Part shown: one piece after another, positions 24,984 through 32,672 of the stretch
Layout: every line of letters starts with the position of its first letter
How positions within the stretch are numbered: the first letter of the stretch is position 1
From: Chloroflexota bacterium
GTDB taxonomy: Bacteria; Chloroflexota; Anaerolineae; Anaerolineales; UBA11579
Direction of reading: 5' to 3'
Assembly (NCBI GenBank): GCA_018662365.1
Contig: JABJGH010000021.1
Location: forward strand, 1-58,958
Length of the DNA stretch: 58,958 bases
Made by a program: the position numbers and the translations under genes
Notes under the pieces: model-generated
The model's input: only the letters and a program-made list of their open reading frames with translations
The model's database searches: none
What the model was told of the DNA's origin: nothing

Positions 24984-26429
24984 TTACTGTATGGGGCCGT
25001 AAACTGCATCATTCAATGCCTGTAGAGTTTGCAAACCAGTCCATCGTTTTATCGGGTAAGAATCAATTGACAAATGATAAATATTATTTAATAACTCAGT
25101 TTCTAAACCATGGTTATCAAGATCTTGAATCCCTGCCCAGAAATTCCATAGCGGAATATCATAATCATAGGCAACTTCTGCCATGATCTGATTCAATGGA
25201 AAATCTGGGTCTGTGGCCTCCCCTTTGGTAACGATGATCGGTAATACATTATGATCGATCATATACGTAACCGCATTTCGTAAATTCGTGTCGAATTCTT
25301 CATTTCGTCCACTTCCCCAATTTGTGCCCAACATAATCAATGAGACGGGAGAATTATTTATACGTATTTCACAATCGATCGGAGTTTCAGCTGCGCCACA
25401 AAGCTCCCGGTTTGACCATGCAGTTGCAAATAAGGAAGCGACGGTAAACCCACTATTCACAGTTACGGCATCACGTGTCCACTGTCCAGAGTATCGATCC
25501 AAGGTAGGTTGCAAGTATGCATAATCATCCGGCAAGCTAAACGATTGATATTCAAAATGCCCAAACATACGCCAAGTCGGAGCTTGACAGTCTCCCATTA
25601 TCGAATAATGGTTAGGGTCCCTTCCAGCTTCAACTGCCCGTTCATATATTTCAATTGCATTTTTACTAAAAAGAGGAACGATCGGCCAATTTCTCCAATC
25701 TTCGGGGTCCATCCGCACGTCCACATACTCCCACATCCCGATCTCTTGTTCCTTGGCCGTTGTTTCTGCTGCTAGGAAAAATCCACCACAATCTAGATCG
25801 GCCGCCTCATGTGAAGCGTTCGCAAGTCCCCACTCAGCCATCTGAAAATTAATGAAAAATTCATTTGTAAACACATATCTCAGATATTCACCCGCATCAT
25901 TTTGGTCAGGTCCATCGCCAACCAAAATTACATTTTGCCCCGTTAAGGAACTATTTGTTTCAAAAGCCTTTTGTCCACCCAATTCATCAATAGTAGGTGT
26001 CTCAATCCCCAAATATCGGACAGATATTACTTCCTCACCAGTATCAACAAATAAGGTTTGTGAATCTAGAACAGCAATCACCTCGCCCTGCTCAATGATC
26101 GGATCTGGTGAAACGCAATAAGCAGCGGGAATATCGGGAATGGATAAGATATTTTTTTCAAAATCCTCATCCTCCTCAGCCTTTGTCCCACTTGCATCCG
26201 CATCACTTTCTTCTGTTGGGGAAAAGCTAAAAGAAGTCACCTGAGTTTCTTCGATATTATTAGATGCGTCGTCAGACACCAGGCCAGAAAATGCACCATT
26301 ATTAATGAGTAAAATAATTCCTGCAATCGTCGCAATCGGCAAAATTACCCCAAACAGCACCGTGGCAATAATTTTTGAAGTTTTGGGTTTTTTCAACCCA
26401 GAATTTTTTCCATTTTTTTCTGCGGTCAT
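24984..26429 (-). CDS. membrane-anchored fusion of degenerate SNase-like and SGNH-hydrolase-like domains
   Basis: A 481-residue protein. One transmembrane helix (about 22-47) is followed by an acidic linker. A staphylococcal-nuclease-like OB domain spans about 105-235, with the core V-R-Y-L-G-I-E-T-P-T. The second half (about 270-480) resembles an SGNH/GDSL hydrolase: I-M-G-D-C-Q at the block I position (Cys where Ser is usual), M-L-G-T-N-W-G-S-G at block III, and I-Y-H-L-S at block V. In the nuclease part, Glu43 of the D-x-P-E motif is Thr, and the D-x-x-G-R arginine is Glu (D-A-G-E-Y). DNA cleavage is therefore unlikely. The protein should face outward, perhaps as a glycan esterase with an OB-fold binding module (inference). 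It stands alone with its own terminator. Confidence 0.75.
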   Translation of the reverse strand: MTAEKNGKNSGLKKPKTSKIIATVLFGVILPIATIAGIILLINNGAFSGLVSDDASNNIEETQVTSFSFSPTEESDADASGTKAEEDEDFEKNILSIPDIPAAYCVSPDPIIEQGEVIAVLDSQTLFVDTGEEVISVRYLGIETPTIDELGGQKAFETNSSLTGQNVILVGDGPDQNDAGEYLRYVFTNEFFINFQMAEWGLANASHEAADLDCGGFFLAAETTAKEQEIGMWEYVDVRMDPEDWRNWPIVPLFSKNAIEIYERAVEAGRDPNHYSIMGDCQAPTWRMFGHFEYQSFSLPDDYAYLQPTLDRYSGQWTRDAVTVNSGFTVASLFATAWSNRELCGAAETPIDCEIRINNSPVSLIMLGTNWGSGRNEEFDTNLRNAVTYMIDHNVLPIIVTKGEATDPDFPLNQIMAEVAYDYDIPLWNFWAGIQDLDNHGLETELLNNIYHLSIDSYPIKRWTGLQTLQALNDAVYGPIQ

Positions 26430-26645
26430 ATAAAAATCTCTCTTTGGTATTTAGAATGCTTAGATTATACAAGTCTTTTCAAATTGGTAAAGAGGAAAAA
26501 TAATTTTTTATATTTCCTACACATCTAATCTTCCACCCTATTTGACTATCCTAGCCCTCAAGCTTTTACCTTTTCACGGACTCGCCAATCGTTTCTAAAT
26601 ACAACTTCCCTTCTCATCTTCTTTCCGGTAAAATCATAAAATAAG

Positions 26646-27728
26646 ATGATAGAAAAAGAATTGCTAAATAAACGATATAAATTAGAAGAGATGGTCGGTC
26701 GTGGGGGAATGGCCATGGTTTACCGCGCCAAAGACCTAATGCTCGAACGCGATGTCGCAATCAAGGTCTTAAAAAAAGAATTCTCGATCGACCCCGCTTT
26801 CAGAGAAAGGTTTCGACAAGAAGCTAAAGCTGCCGCCAACCTTTCCCATCCCAATATCGTCACCGTCCATGATTTTGGTTTTGATGATGAGCGATTATTT
26901 ATTGTAATGGAATATGTCCCTGGTGAAGATCTAAATTCGATTATCCAAAAAAGAGGCCGACTAGGAATTTTGGAAGGCACCAATTTAGCCATCAAGGTTA
27001 GCAAAGGCATCGGCTATGCCCATCGTGCTGGTTTAGTGCATTGTGACGTCAAACCCCACAACTTCTTAGTTACCCCAGACAAGCAGCTCAAAGTAACCGA
27101 TTTTGGAATTGCCCGAGCCTTGGCATCCATCAATCCAAATGAAGAATCTGATGTCATTTGGGGATCCCCACAATATTTTTCCCCCGAACAAGCCGGAGGC
27201 AATGCCCCTTCCCCCTCCTCAGATGTATATTCCCTCGGTGTAGTTATGTACCAAATGTTTACTGGCCAATTGCCATATATCGGGAAAACATCTACCGAAT
27301 TAGCCAGACTTCACCGCCGCGGCATCCCCATTCCGCCCAAAGAGATCAACCCAGCCATACCAAATGAATTGCAAGAAGTCATTCTGAAGGTACTCGCCAA
27401 AGAACCCTCAGCACGCTACCGAACTGCAGATCAATTGGGGCGGGTACTACAAACTATTTCTGCCAGAATACCAAGTAATGACTCATTTTCAATCGATGAA
27501 AATGCCGAAGATCTCATCCCCACCAAACCAACAAACCGCCCCTCCATTCAAGTTTTATTTGATAAGATCACCAGTCTTTCAAAAGAAAAGGATCAAAGAA
27601 CCTTAGATTCCCAAACCGCACCAAAAGTGGATTGGTTCGCTGTTTTCTTGGGCTTAGTTGCATTCGCTGCCGTGATCGGATTAGTCCCCCTCAGCATTTG
27701 GGTCTTTAATACCTTCTCGTTTTTATAA
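26646..27728 (+). CDS. tail-anchored Ser/Thr protein kinase (PrkC-like position)
   Basis: A 360-residue kinase. Residues 11-270 form the catalytic domain: G-R-G-G-M-A-M-V loop, Lys40 (V-A-I-K-V), catalytic loop H-C-D-V-K-P-H-N (132-139, Cys replacing the Arg of H-R-D, so a non-RD kinase), D-F-G at 152-154, and G-S-P-Q-Y-F-S-P-E. After a linker, a single C-terminal transmembrane helix (about 328-352) ends the protein, so there is no extracellular PASTA region. It stands before rpe, rpmB, asp23, fakA and recG, the same relative place as prkC in Bacillus. TAAAAT at 26629-26634 predicts a very short or absent leader. Confidence 0.92.
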   Translation: MIEKELLNKRYKLEEMVGRGGMAMVYRAKDLMLERDVAIKVLKKEFSIDPAFRERFRQEAKAAANLSHPNIVTVHDFGFDDERLFIVMEYVPGEDLNSIIQKRGRLGILEGTNLAIKVSKGIGYAHRAGLVHCDVKPHNFLVTPDKQLKVTDFGIARALASINPNEESDVIWGSPQYFSPEQAGGNAPSPSSDVYSLGVVMYQMFTGQLPYIGKTSTELARLHRRGIPIPPKEINPAIPNELQEVILKVLAKEPSARYRTADQLGRVLQTISARIPSNDSFSIDENAEDLIPTKPTNRPSIQVLFDKITSLSKEKDQRTLDSQTAPKVDWFAVFLGLVAFAAVIGLVPLSIWVFNTFSFL

Positions 27729-27741
27729 ATTGTACAAAGTG

Positions 27742-27758
27742 TATAATAGGAAAATATG
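27742..27758 (+). promoter_or_regulatory. -10 box placing rpe as a leaderless gene
   Basis: A perfect TATAAT (27742-27747) ends 8 nt before the rpe ATG (27756). Transcription would start at or next to the A of the start codon. No Shine-Dalgarno is present and no good -35 box was found. Confidence 0.55.
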
Positions 27759-28421
27759 GCAAACCAAAATTTGATCGCCCCCTCCATTCTAAGTGCCGAT
27801 TTTACTCAGCTGGGAAATCAGTTGAAAGAAATTGAAGATCATGGCGCAGATTGGGTGCATATCGATGTTATTGATGGCCAATTTGCCCCCAATATCACCA
27901 TGGGCATCGTAGTTGTCGAAGCCTGCAAACGAGTCACAAATCTTCCCCTAAATGTGCATCTGATGATCAACAATCCTGAGAACCTAATCGCAGATTTTGC
28001 AAAAGCTGGAGCGAGTCATCTTACCATTCATACTGAAGCAAGTTCCAATCTTCATCGCAGTTTGCAAATGATCAGAAAACTCGGCTGCAAAGTTGGAGTC
28101 GCGATCAACCCAGGCACACCAGCGGAAGCAGTAAAACCCGTCCTCTCGATCGTCGATCTTGTTCTCGTGATGACAGTAAATCCAGGATATTCAGGACAGG
28201 CCTTTATTCCTGAAACCTTACCCAAGATCAAACAAATTAGAAGTTGGTTAGATGAAATTAACCCTGAAGCAGATATTCAGGTAGATGGGGGCGTAAGTGA
28301 AGAAACTATTCCTCTCTTGCTTCAAGCGGGTGCAAATGTCTTTGTATCTGGAAATAGCATATTCAAACACCCCCAAGGCATTCAAGCTGGCATAGAAAGT
28401 TTAAAAAATAAATTAGCCTAA
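27756..28421 (+). CDS. rpe: ribulose-phosphate 3-epimerase
   Basis: A 221-residue TIM-barrel enzyme that interconverts ribulose-5-phosphate and xylulose-5-phosphate. Catalytic and metal motifs are P-S-I-L-S-A-D-F, H-I-D-V-I-D-G-Q-F-A-P-N-I-T, L-N-V-H-L-M-I, V-N-P-G-Y-S-G-Q-A-F and V-D-G-G-V, all in order and at normal spacing. The length is that of the family. The start codon directly follows a -10 box, so the message seems leaderless. The hairpin after the gene carries its T run on the other strand and therefore serves rpmB. Confidence 0.96.
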   Translation: MANQNLIAPSILSADFTQLGNQLKEIEDHGADWVHIDVIDGQFAPNITMGIVVVEACKRVTNLPLNVHLMINNPENLIADFAKAGASHLTIHTEASSNLHRSLQMIRKLGCKVGVAINPGTPAEAVKPVLSIVDLVLVMTVNPGYSGQAFIPETLPKIKQIRSWLDEINPEADIQVDGGVSEETIPLLLQAGANVFVSGNSIFKHPQGIQAGIESLKNKLA

Positions 28422-28445
28422 ATAAGAGCTAACTTTCTCTCTTAA

Positions 28446-28472
28446 ATCAAAAATCACGGAGTTTTCCGTGAT
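28446..28472 (-). terminator. intrinsic terminator of rpmB
   Basis: ATCACGGA (28453-28460) pairs with TCCGTGAT (28465-28472). The run of A at 28449-28453 becomes the T tract only when read on the minus strand. It lies 26 bp beyond the rpmB stop. Confidence 0.8.
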
Positions 28473-28498
28473 CATGATTCTAGGACAATAAAAACGTT

Positions 28499-28684
28499 TT
28501 AGACGGCTGTTTTAACCATGGTGCGGATACAGCGTGTGCAAAGAACTTTTTGCACTTTGCGGCCGCTTTCCCAAACCGAAATTTTTTGCAGGTTCGGTTT
28601 GAAGGTTCGGTTTGTAGCCTTTTTAGACCAAGGTATACTTCTTCCAAAAGTTGTTTTCTTGCCGCATTCAGAACACTTTGCCAT
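28499..28684 (-). CDS. rpmB: 50S ribosomal protein L28
   Basis: A 61-residue ribosomal protein of the short, zinc-binding (C+) type. The pairs C4-x2-C7 and C49-x2-C52 form the ribbon. The body is basic, with S-K-K-A-T-N-R-T-F-K-P-N-L-Q-K, the family signature. It is transcribed opposite to its neighbours rpe and asp23, whereas in Bacillus rpmB lies in a nearby divergent arrangement. Confidence 0.96.
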   Translation of the reverse strand: MAKCSECGKKTTFGRSIPWSKKATNRTFKPNLQKISVWESGRKVQKVLCTRCIRTMVKTAV

Positions 28685-28806
28685 AAGATTATCCTTCCAT
28701 TGGATATAATTTCAATTATCGCTTACAATAACCGACGAATAATACCACATAACAAGTTGTTTTTCAACTCCGTTAAAAATATTCAAAATGTAAAAAGGGC
28801 AAAATC

Positions 28807-29166
28807 ATGAAGAACGAAGAAACCAATTCTTTTGGTAGTGTAAATGTATCCGCTCGAGCCATTTCATCGATCGCTTACGAAGCGGCTGTTCGGTCTTATG
28901 GTGTAGTGGGACTCGCATCTAAGAACATAGTTAATGGGTTAACACATATGCTCGTAAAAGACCCAACTCACGGCATCGAGGTTGAGTGTAACGAAGATCA
29001 TATTAATATCGACCTCTATGTGGTCGTGCAATATGGGACCCGAATAAAATCAGTTGCCAGCAGTGTAGCAAACACAGTGCGCTATAACGTTGAGAAAGCC
29101 TTGGGCTTCCCAATTAATGAAGTGAATGTACATGTGCAAGGGATTCGAATAAACGAAGCTGAGTAA
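28807..29166 (+). CDS. Asp23/Gls24 family envelope-stress protein
   Basis: A 119-residue Asp23 (YloU-like) protein. The core shows V-N-V-S-A-R-A-I-S-S-I-A-Y-E-A-A, V-V-G-L-A-S, I-D-L-Y-V-V-V-Q-Y-G and V-N-V-H-V-Q-G-I-R. In Gram-positive bacteria these cytoplasmic proteins associate with the membrane and with envelope homeostasis, and are nearly always next to fakA, as here (76 bp before it). No transmembrane helix is present. Confidence 0.92.
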   Translation: MKNEETNSFGSVNVSARAISSIAYEAAVRSYGVVGLASKNIVNGLTHMLVKDPTHGIEVECNEDHINIDLYVVVQYGTRIKSVASSVANTVRYNVEKALGFPINEVNVHVQGIRINEAE

Positions 29167-29242
29167 CCAGGAAGTTATTATTGCCAAAACAGATTAGGTT
29201 TGTTTTGGTTAATTTTAAAAAATCAAGGATGTTGGAGCATTC

Positions 29243-30925
29243 ATGGACGACAAATCGACTATTCTAGGCTTTAAAAGACGTATGGCATTGGAGCGCTTTC
29301 CAGTAGACGGACAAGCGGTCAAAAATTTGATCTCTGCAGGTTTAACATGGTTAAAAACCAACCAAGAGATCGTCAATGCCCTCAACGTTTTTCCAGTACC
29401 AGATGGGGACACAGGTACGAACATGGTACTAACAATGCAATCCGCTTTTGCGGAGATTGAAAATTCTCCTGAAACACATGCTGGAACTATGTTCGGCGCA
29501 GTTGCCCAGGGTGCCCTGATGGGTGCCAGAGGTAATTCTGGTGTGATCTTGTCTCAGCTTTGGCGAGGAATTGCTTCCGCCATGACGGATGAGACTCACC
29601 TGACCGGAAAAAACCTTTCAAAGGGTTTTGTCAATGCCAGTGAAACTGCCTACAAAGGTGTAGTCAAACCTGTGGAAGGCACAATATTAACCGTATCTAA
29701 AGATATTGGTATTGCTACAGAAAAAGCTGCCAAGAAAAATGATAATCCCTTCGAAATATTAGAAGTTGCCCTTGAGGCTGCCGCGGTATCTGTCGAGCAC
29801 ACGCCAGAATTATTGCCGGTTCTAAAAGATGCTGGCGTTGTCGATTCAGGTGGAAAAGGATTATTCTATCTTCTAGAGGGGATGGTACGCTGGATGACTG
29901 GAGAAGCACTAGATAAACCAGTTGCTGATGTTAAAACATTAAGTGCCCTAGACTTTGAAACCGCCATGGGTGATGTGGAAGAAGGACAGGATTTTGAAGT
30001 CGTAGTTGACTTTAAACCCTTTGCACCCCTCGTCCTCGATACATTTTATGCGGGTCTAGAAGAATTAGGCACCTCCATCCAAGTTGGCGAAGGGGATGGC
30101 ATGTACAGAATGCATATCCATGTCCCCTTAGAAAACCGCTATTTGCCAATTGATTATTGTATGGAGTTAGGTACCGTAACAGATGTAGCCCTTGAAAACT
30201 TGGTCGCCCAAATGGAAGATATTGAATCCGCAGCTGCCAATAATATTGAGCTCACCCCACTAAACCCGGGAGAAATTGCGGTGGTCGCTGTAGCGCCCGG
30301 ACCTGGTATCGCCAAAGTTTTTGCGAGCATGGGTGTAACTGCAATAGTTGAGGGTGGTCAAACGATGAACCCCAGCACTCAAGACATCATGGCCGCCTTT
30401 GAAAATTTACCTACCAATAATGTCGTCATCCTGCCCAATAATAAAAATATTGTGCTCTGTTCCCAAGCGGCTGCCGATTTAACAGTAAAAAATGTAAAGG
30501 TCATCAGGAGTAAGACCGTCCCCCAAGGCTTAGCAGCAATGATGCGCTTGCTCCCTCATGGTGATTTTGATAAAGTCACAAGCGATATGAAATCAGCATT
30601 AAAAGATGTGGAAACCGGTGAGATCACCACTGCCACACGCACAGTAGAAATTGATGGTGTAAAAGTAAATGATGGTGAGATCATTGCCCTGTTGAATGGT
30701 AAGCTCGTACTTTCAGCTAAATCCCTAGAAGAAGGATGTCTAGGCCTCCTAGAAAAGATCGACATGGATGATTACGAGATCATGACCCTTTTCCACGGGA
30801 ATAATGTCTCCAAAGATCAAGTAGCTTCCGTCGTCACATTATTAGAAGAAAAGTATCCTGATCATGAGGTTGAACTCCAAGACGGTGGACAATCTCATTA
30901 CCAATTCATTTTCTCAATCGAGTAA
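29243..30925 (+). CDS. fakA: fatty acid kinase catalytic subunit FakA (DAK2/DhaL-type)
   Basis: A 560-residue protein of the YloV/FakA family, which phosphorylates fatty acids held by FakB (DegV) proteins for incorporation into phospholipid. The N-terminal DhaL domain has N-A-L-N-V-F-P-V-P-D-G-D-T-G-T-N-M (about 45-61), with the Asp cluster for Mg-ATP, and G-A-R-G-N-S-G-V-I-L-S-Q. A middle domain and a C-terminal DegV-like domain follow (I-V-E-G-G-Q-T-M-N-P-S-T and I-L-P-N-N-K-N-I). Two DegV genes follow directly, 11 bp and then 1-nt overlap, which strongly supports the fatty-acid kinase assignment. Confidence 0.93.
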   Translation: MDDKSTILGFKRRMALERFPVDGQAVKNLISAGLTWLKTNQEIVNALNVFPVPDGDTGTNMVLTMQSAFAEIENSPETHAGTMFGAVAQGALMGARGNSGVILSQLWRGIASAMTDETHLTGKNLSKGFVNASETAYKGVVKPVEGTILTVSKDIGIATEKAAKKNDNPFEILEVALEAAAVSVEHTPELLPVLKDAGVVDSGGKGLFYLLEGMVRWMTGEALDKPVADVKTLSALDFETAMGDVEEGQDFEVVVDFKPFAPLVLDTFYAGLEELGTSIQVGEGDGMYRMHIHVPLENRYLPIDYCMELGTVTDVALENLVAQMEDIESAAANNIELTPLNPGEIAVVAVAPGPGIAKVFASMGVTAIVEGGQTMNPSTQDIMAAFENLPTNNVVILPNNKNIVLCSQAAADLTVKNVKVIRSKTVPQGLAAMMRLLPHGDFDKVTSDMKSALKDVETGEITTATRTVEIDGVKVNDGEIIALLNGKLVLSAKSLEEGCLGLLEKIDMDDYEIMTLFHGNNVSKDQVASVVTLLEEKYPDHEVELQDGGQSHYQFIFSIE

Positions 30926-30936
30926 ATAAATAAAAT

Positions 30937-31788
30937 ATGCCCCAACTCTGCATTCTAACCGACAATACTGCCCAATTTCCCGTGCCCGTCTTTCCAGGGA
31001 GAAACCTTGTTCAGGTAATCTCTTTACACGTAGAAAATGAGGGAGAATATTTTGGTAAATCTGAAGGGGTCAAGGCAAACGATTTTCCAAAAAGTCTGAA
31101 TAATGGGCATAGCCTAAAAGCAATTGCCCCAAGTGTAGAAGAATTCGAGCTCATGTTTGCTTCCCTCGGCCAACATTATGAAGAGATCCTAACTATCGTT
31201 CATTCTGCAAATTTTAGTAAGACATACGAAAACGCACAGTTGGCTGTGGAAAATTCCAAAGGGCGCGAAAAGATTCATGTCGTCGATGCCCAAACCATTT
31301 CAACCGGGTTGGGGTTGGTCGTCCAAGCTGCGGCTGCCGCGGCCGAAGAAGGCAAAGGTGCCAGCGAGATCGAAGATTATATTCGAAATCTACTCCCCCG
31401 CCTCTATACGCTGTTTTTCATCGAAGGCCTCACATATCTCCACAACACCGAATACCTCGGAAAAGGGCAAGCCCTTATCGCCGAACATATGAAAATGCTC
31501 CCCATGTTTGTTTTAGATAATGAAGAATTTGTCCCAACACAAAAAGCACGAAATTATCGCCACCTCGTCGACCTACTCCATGAGTTTCTCTGCGAATTTT
31601 TGACTATCGACCATGTCGCGATCCTCCAGGGAATCCCCCCCTTCGAAAATGAAACAAGAGCCTTACGTGAAAGAATGGCATTAGATTTCATCGATACGCC
31701 GATCAGTGAACACACTATCAATGCCCCCCTAGCCGCCATCATTGGCCCACGGAGTTTGGGCATGTTTGTGCTTCAGGCCGAAGAATAA
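30937..31788 (+). CDS. DegV family fatty-acid-binding protein (FakB-like), first copy
   Basis: A 283-residue DegV protein, predicted to present a fatty acid to FakA. It begins C-I-L-T-D-N-T-A-Q-F-P and has the V-D-A-Q-T-I-S-T-G-L-G segment and the G-P-R-S-L-G C-terminal loop of the fold. The usual T-S-Q-P-S lipid-head contact reads A-I-A-P-S here, so the carboxylate site is divergent and its ligand may differ from that of the second copy. No good Shine-Dalgarno precedes the ATG; translation may be coupled to fakA 11 bp upstream. Confidence 0.85.
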   Translation: MPQLCILTDNTAQFPVPVFPGRNLVQVISLHVENEGEYFGKSEGVKANDFPKSLNNGHSLKAIAPSVEEFELMFASLGQHYEEILTIVHSANFSKTYENAQLAVENSKGREKIHVVDAQTISTGLGLVVQAAAAAAEEGKGASEIEDYIRNLLPRLYTLFFIEGLTYLHNTEYLGKGQALIAEHMKMLPMFVLDNEEFVPTQKARNYRHLVDLLHEFLCEFLTIDHVAILQGIPPFENETRALRERMALDFIDTPISEHTINAPLAAIIGPRSLGMFVLQAEE

Positions 31789-32618
31789 TGCAAATAGGCA
31801 TTGTCACCGACAGTACTTCTGATCTCCCTCCCCAAATTTTAAAAAAATATCAAATAGAATCCATCCCAGCCATCGTCGTCATTGGCGGCGAGCAATTTCG
31901 AGATAGTGTTGATCTATCACGCAAAGAGTATTACCAACGCCTTCCCGATATTAATCCTCCCCCCACAACAGCTTCCCCCGCCCCTGGCACCTACGAAGAA
32001 ACTTATCGAGATATCTTTGATAAGGGGGCGGACCACATCATTTCCATTCATGCAGCCAGCGATCTAAGTGCTATCCACGATACGGCCAAACTCGTTTCAA
32101 AAGGATTTGGGAGCAACGTCACCGTAGTGGACAGCCAGCAGCTTAGTCTCGGACTTGGATTTCAAGTTCTGGAAGCCATCAAAGCAGCCAAAAAGGGTTT
32201 AGAAATTCCAGAAATCATCGCCCGTATAGAAAATATTCGTGGTCGTCTACAAGTTCATGCCATGTTAGATACCATGGAACAACTTAAGCGCAGTGGACGT
32301 GTTTCTTGGGCCCAGGCCGGTTTTGGCTCTTTTCTAAAATTGAAATTGTTTATTGAATTGAAAGAGGGGCAAGTGCTCAGGGAAGGCCAAGCACGCAGTC
32401 GGAGACGAGCGATCAACAGCCTAAAAGACAGGATTCGTAGCTATGGGGAGATCGAGCAATTCGCGATCCTTCACACCAACGCAGAACAAGATGCGAAAAA
32501 TATTTTAAAAGAATTGGATTTATCCTTAGATGAAGATCCATTCATAATCAATGTCACAACAGTTATTGGTACCCATGTGGGGGTAAATGCATTGGGCTTT
32601 GTCGCAGTATTAAAATAG
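31788..32618 (+). CDS. DegV family fatty-acid-binding protein (FakB-like), second copy
   Basis: A 276-residue DegV protein closer to the family standard than its neighbour: I-V-T-D-S-T-S-D-L-P, P-T-T-A-S-P-A-P-G (head-group contact), H-A-A-S-D-L-S-A-I-H-D-T-A, V-V-D-S-Q-Q-L-S-L-G-L-G, and V-I-G-T-H-V-G near the end. Its ATG overlaps the stop of the first copy by one base (TAATG), so the two are translationally coupled. Two FakB proteins with different acyl specificity on one FakA is a known arrangement in Firmicutes. Confidence 0.9.
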   Translation: MQIGIVTDSTSDLPPQILKKYQIESIPAIVVIGGEQFRDSVDLSRKEYYQRLPDINPPPTTASPAPGTYEETYRDIFDKGADHIISIHAASDLSAIHDTAKLVSKGFGSNVTVVDSQQLSLGLGFQVLEAIKAAKKGLEIPEIIARIENIRGRLQVHAMLDTMEQLKRSGRVSWAQAGFGSFLKLKLFIELKEGQVLREGQARSRRRAINSLKDRIRSYGEIEQFAILHTNAEQDAKNILKELDLSLDEDPFIINVTTVIGTHVGVNALGFVAVLK

Positions 32619-32672
32619 AAACAGATAGAGTTGTTAGCGCATGCGCGCCAATCCTGATAAAATAAACTATCT

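Noticed and set aside
28453-28472. Terminator of rpe on the plus strand
   Set aside because: No T run follows on the plus strand; the T tract exists only on minus, where it fits rpmB.
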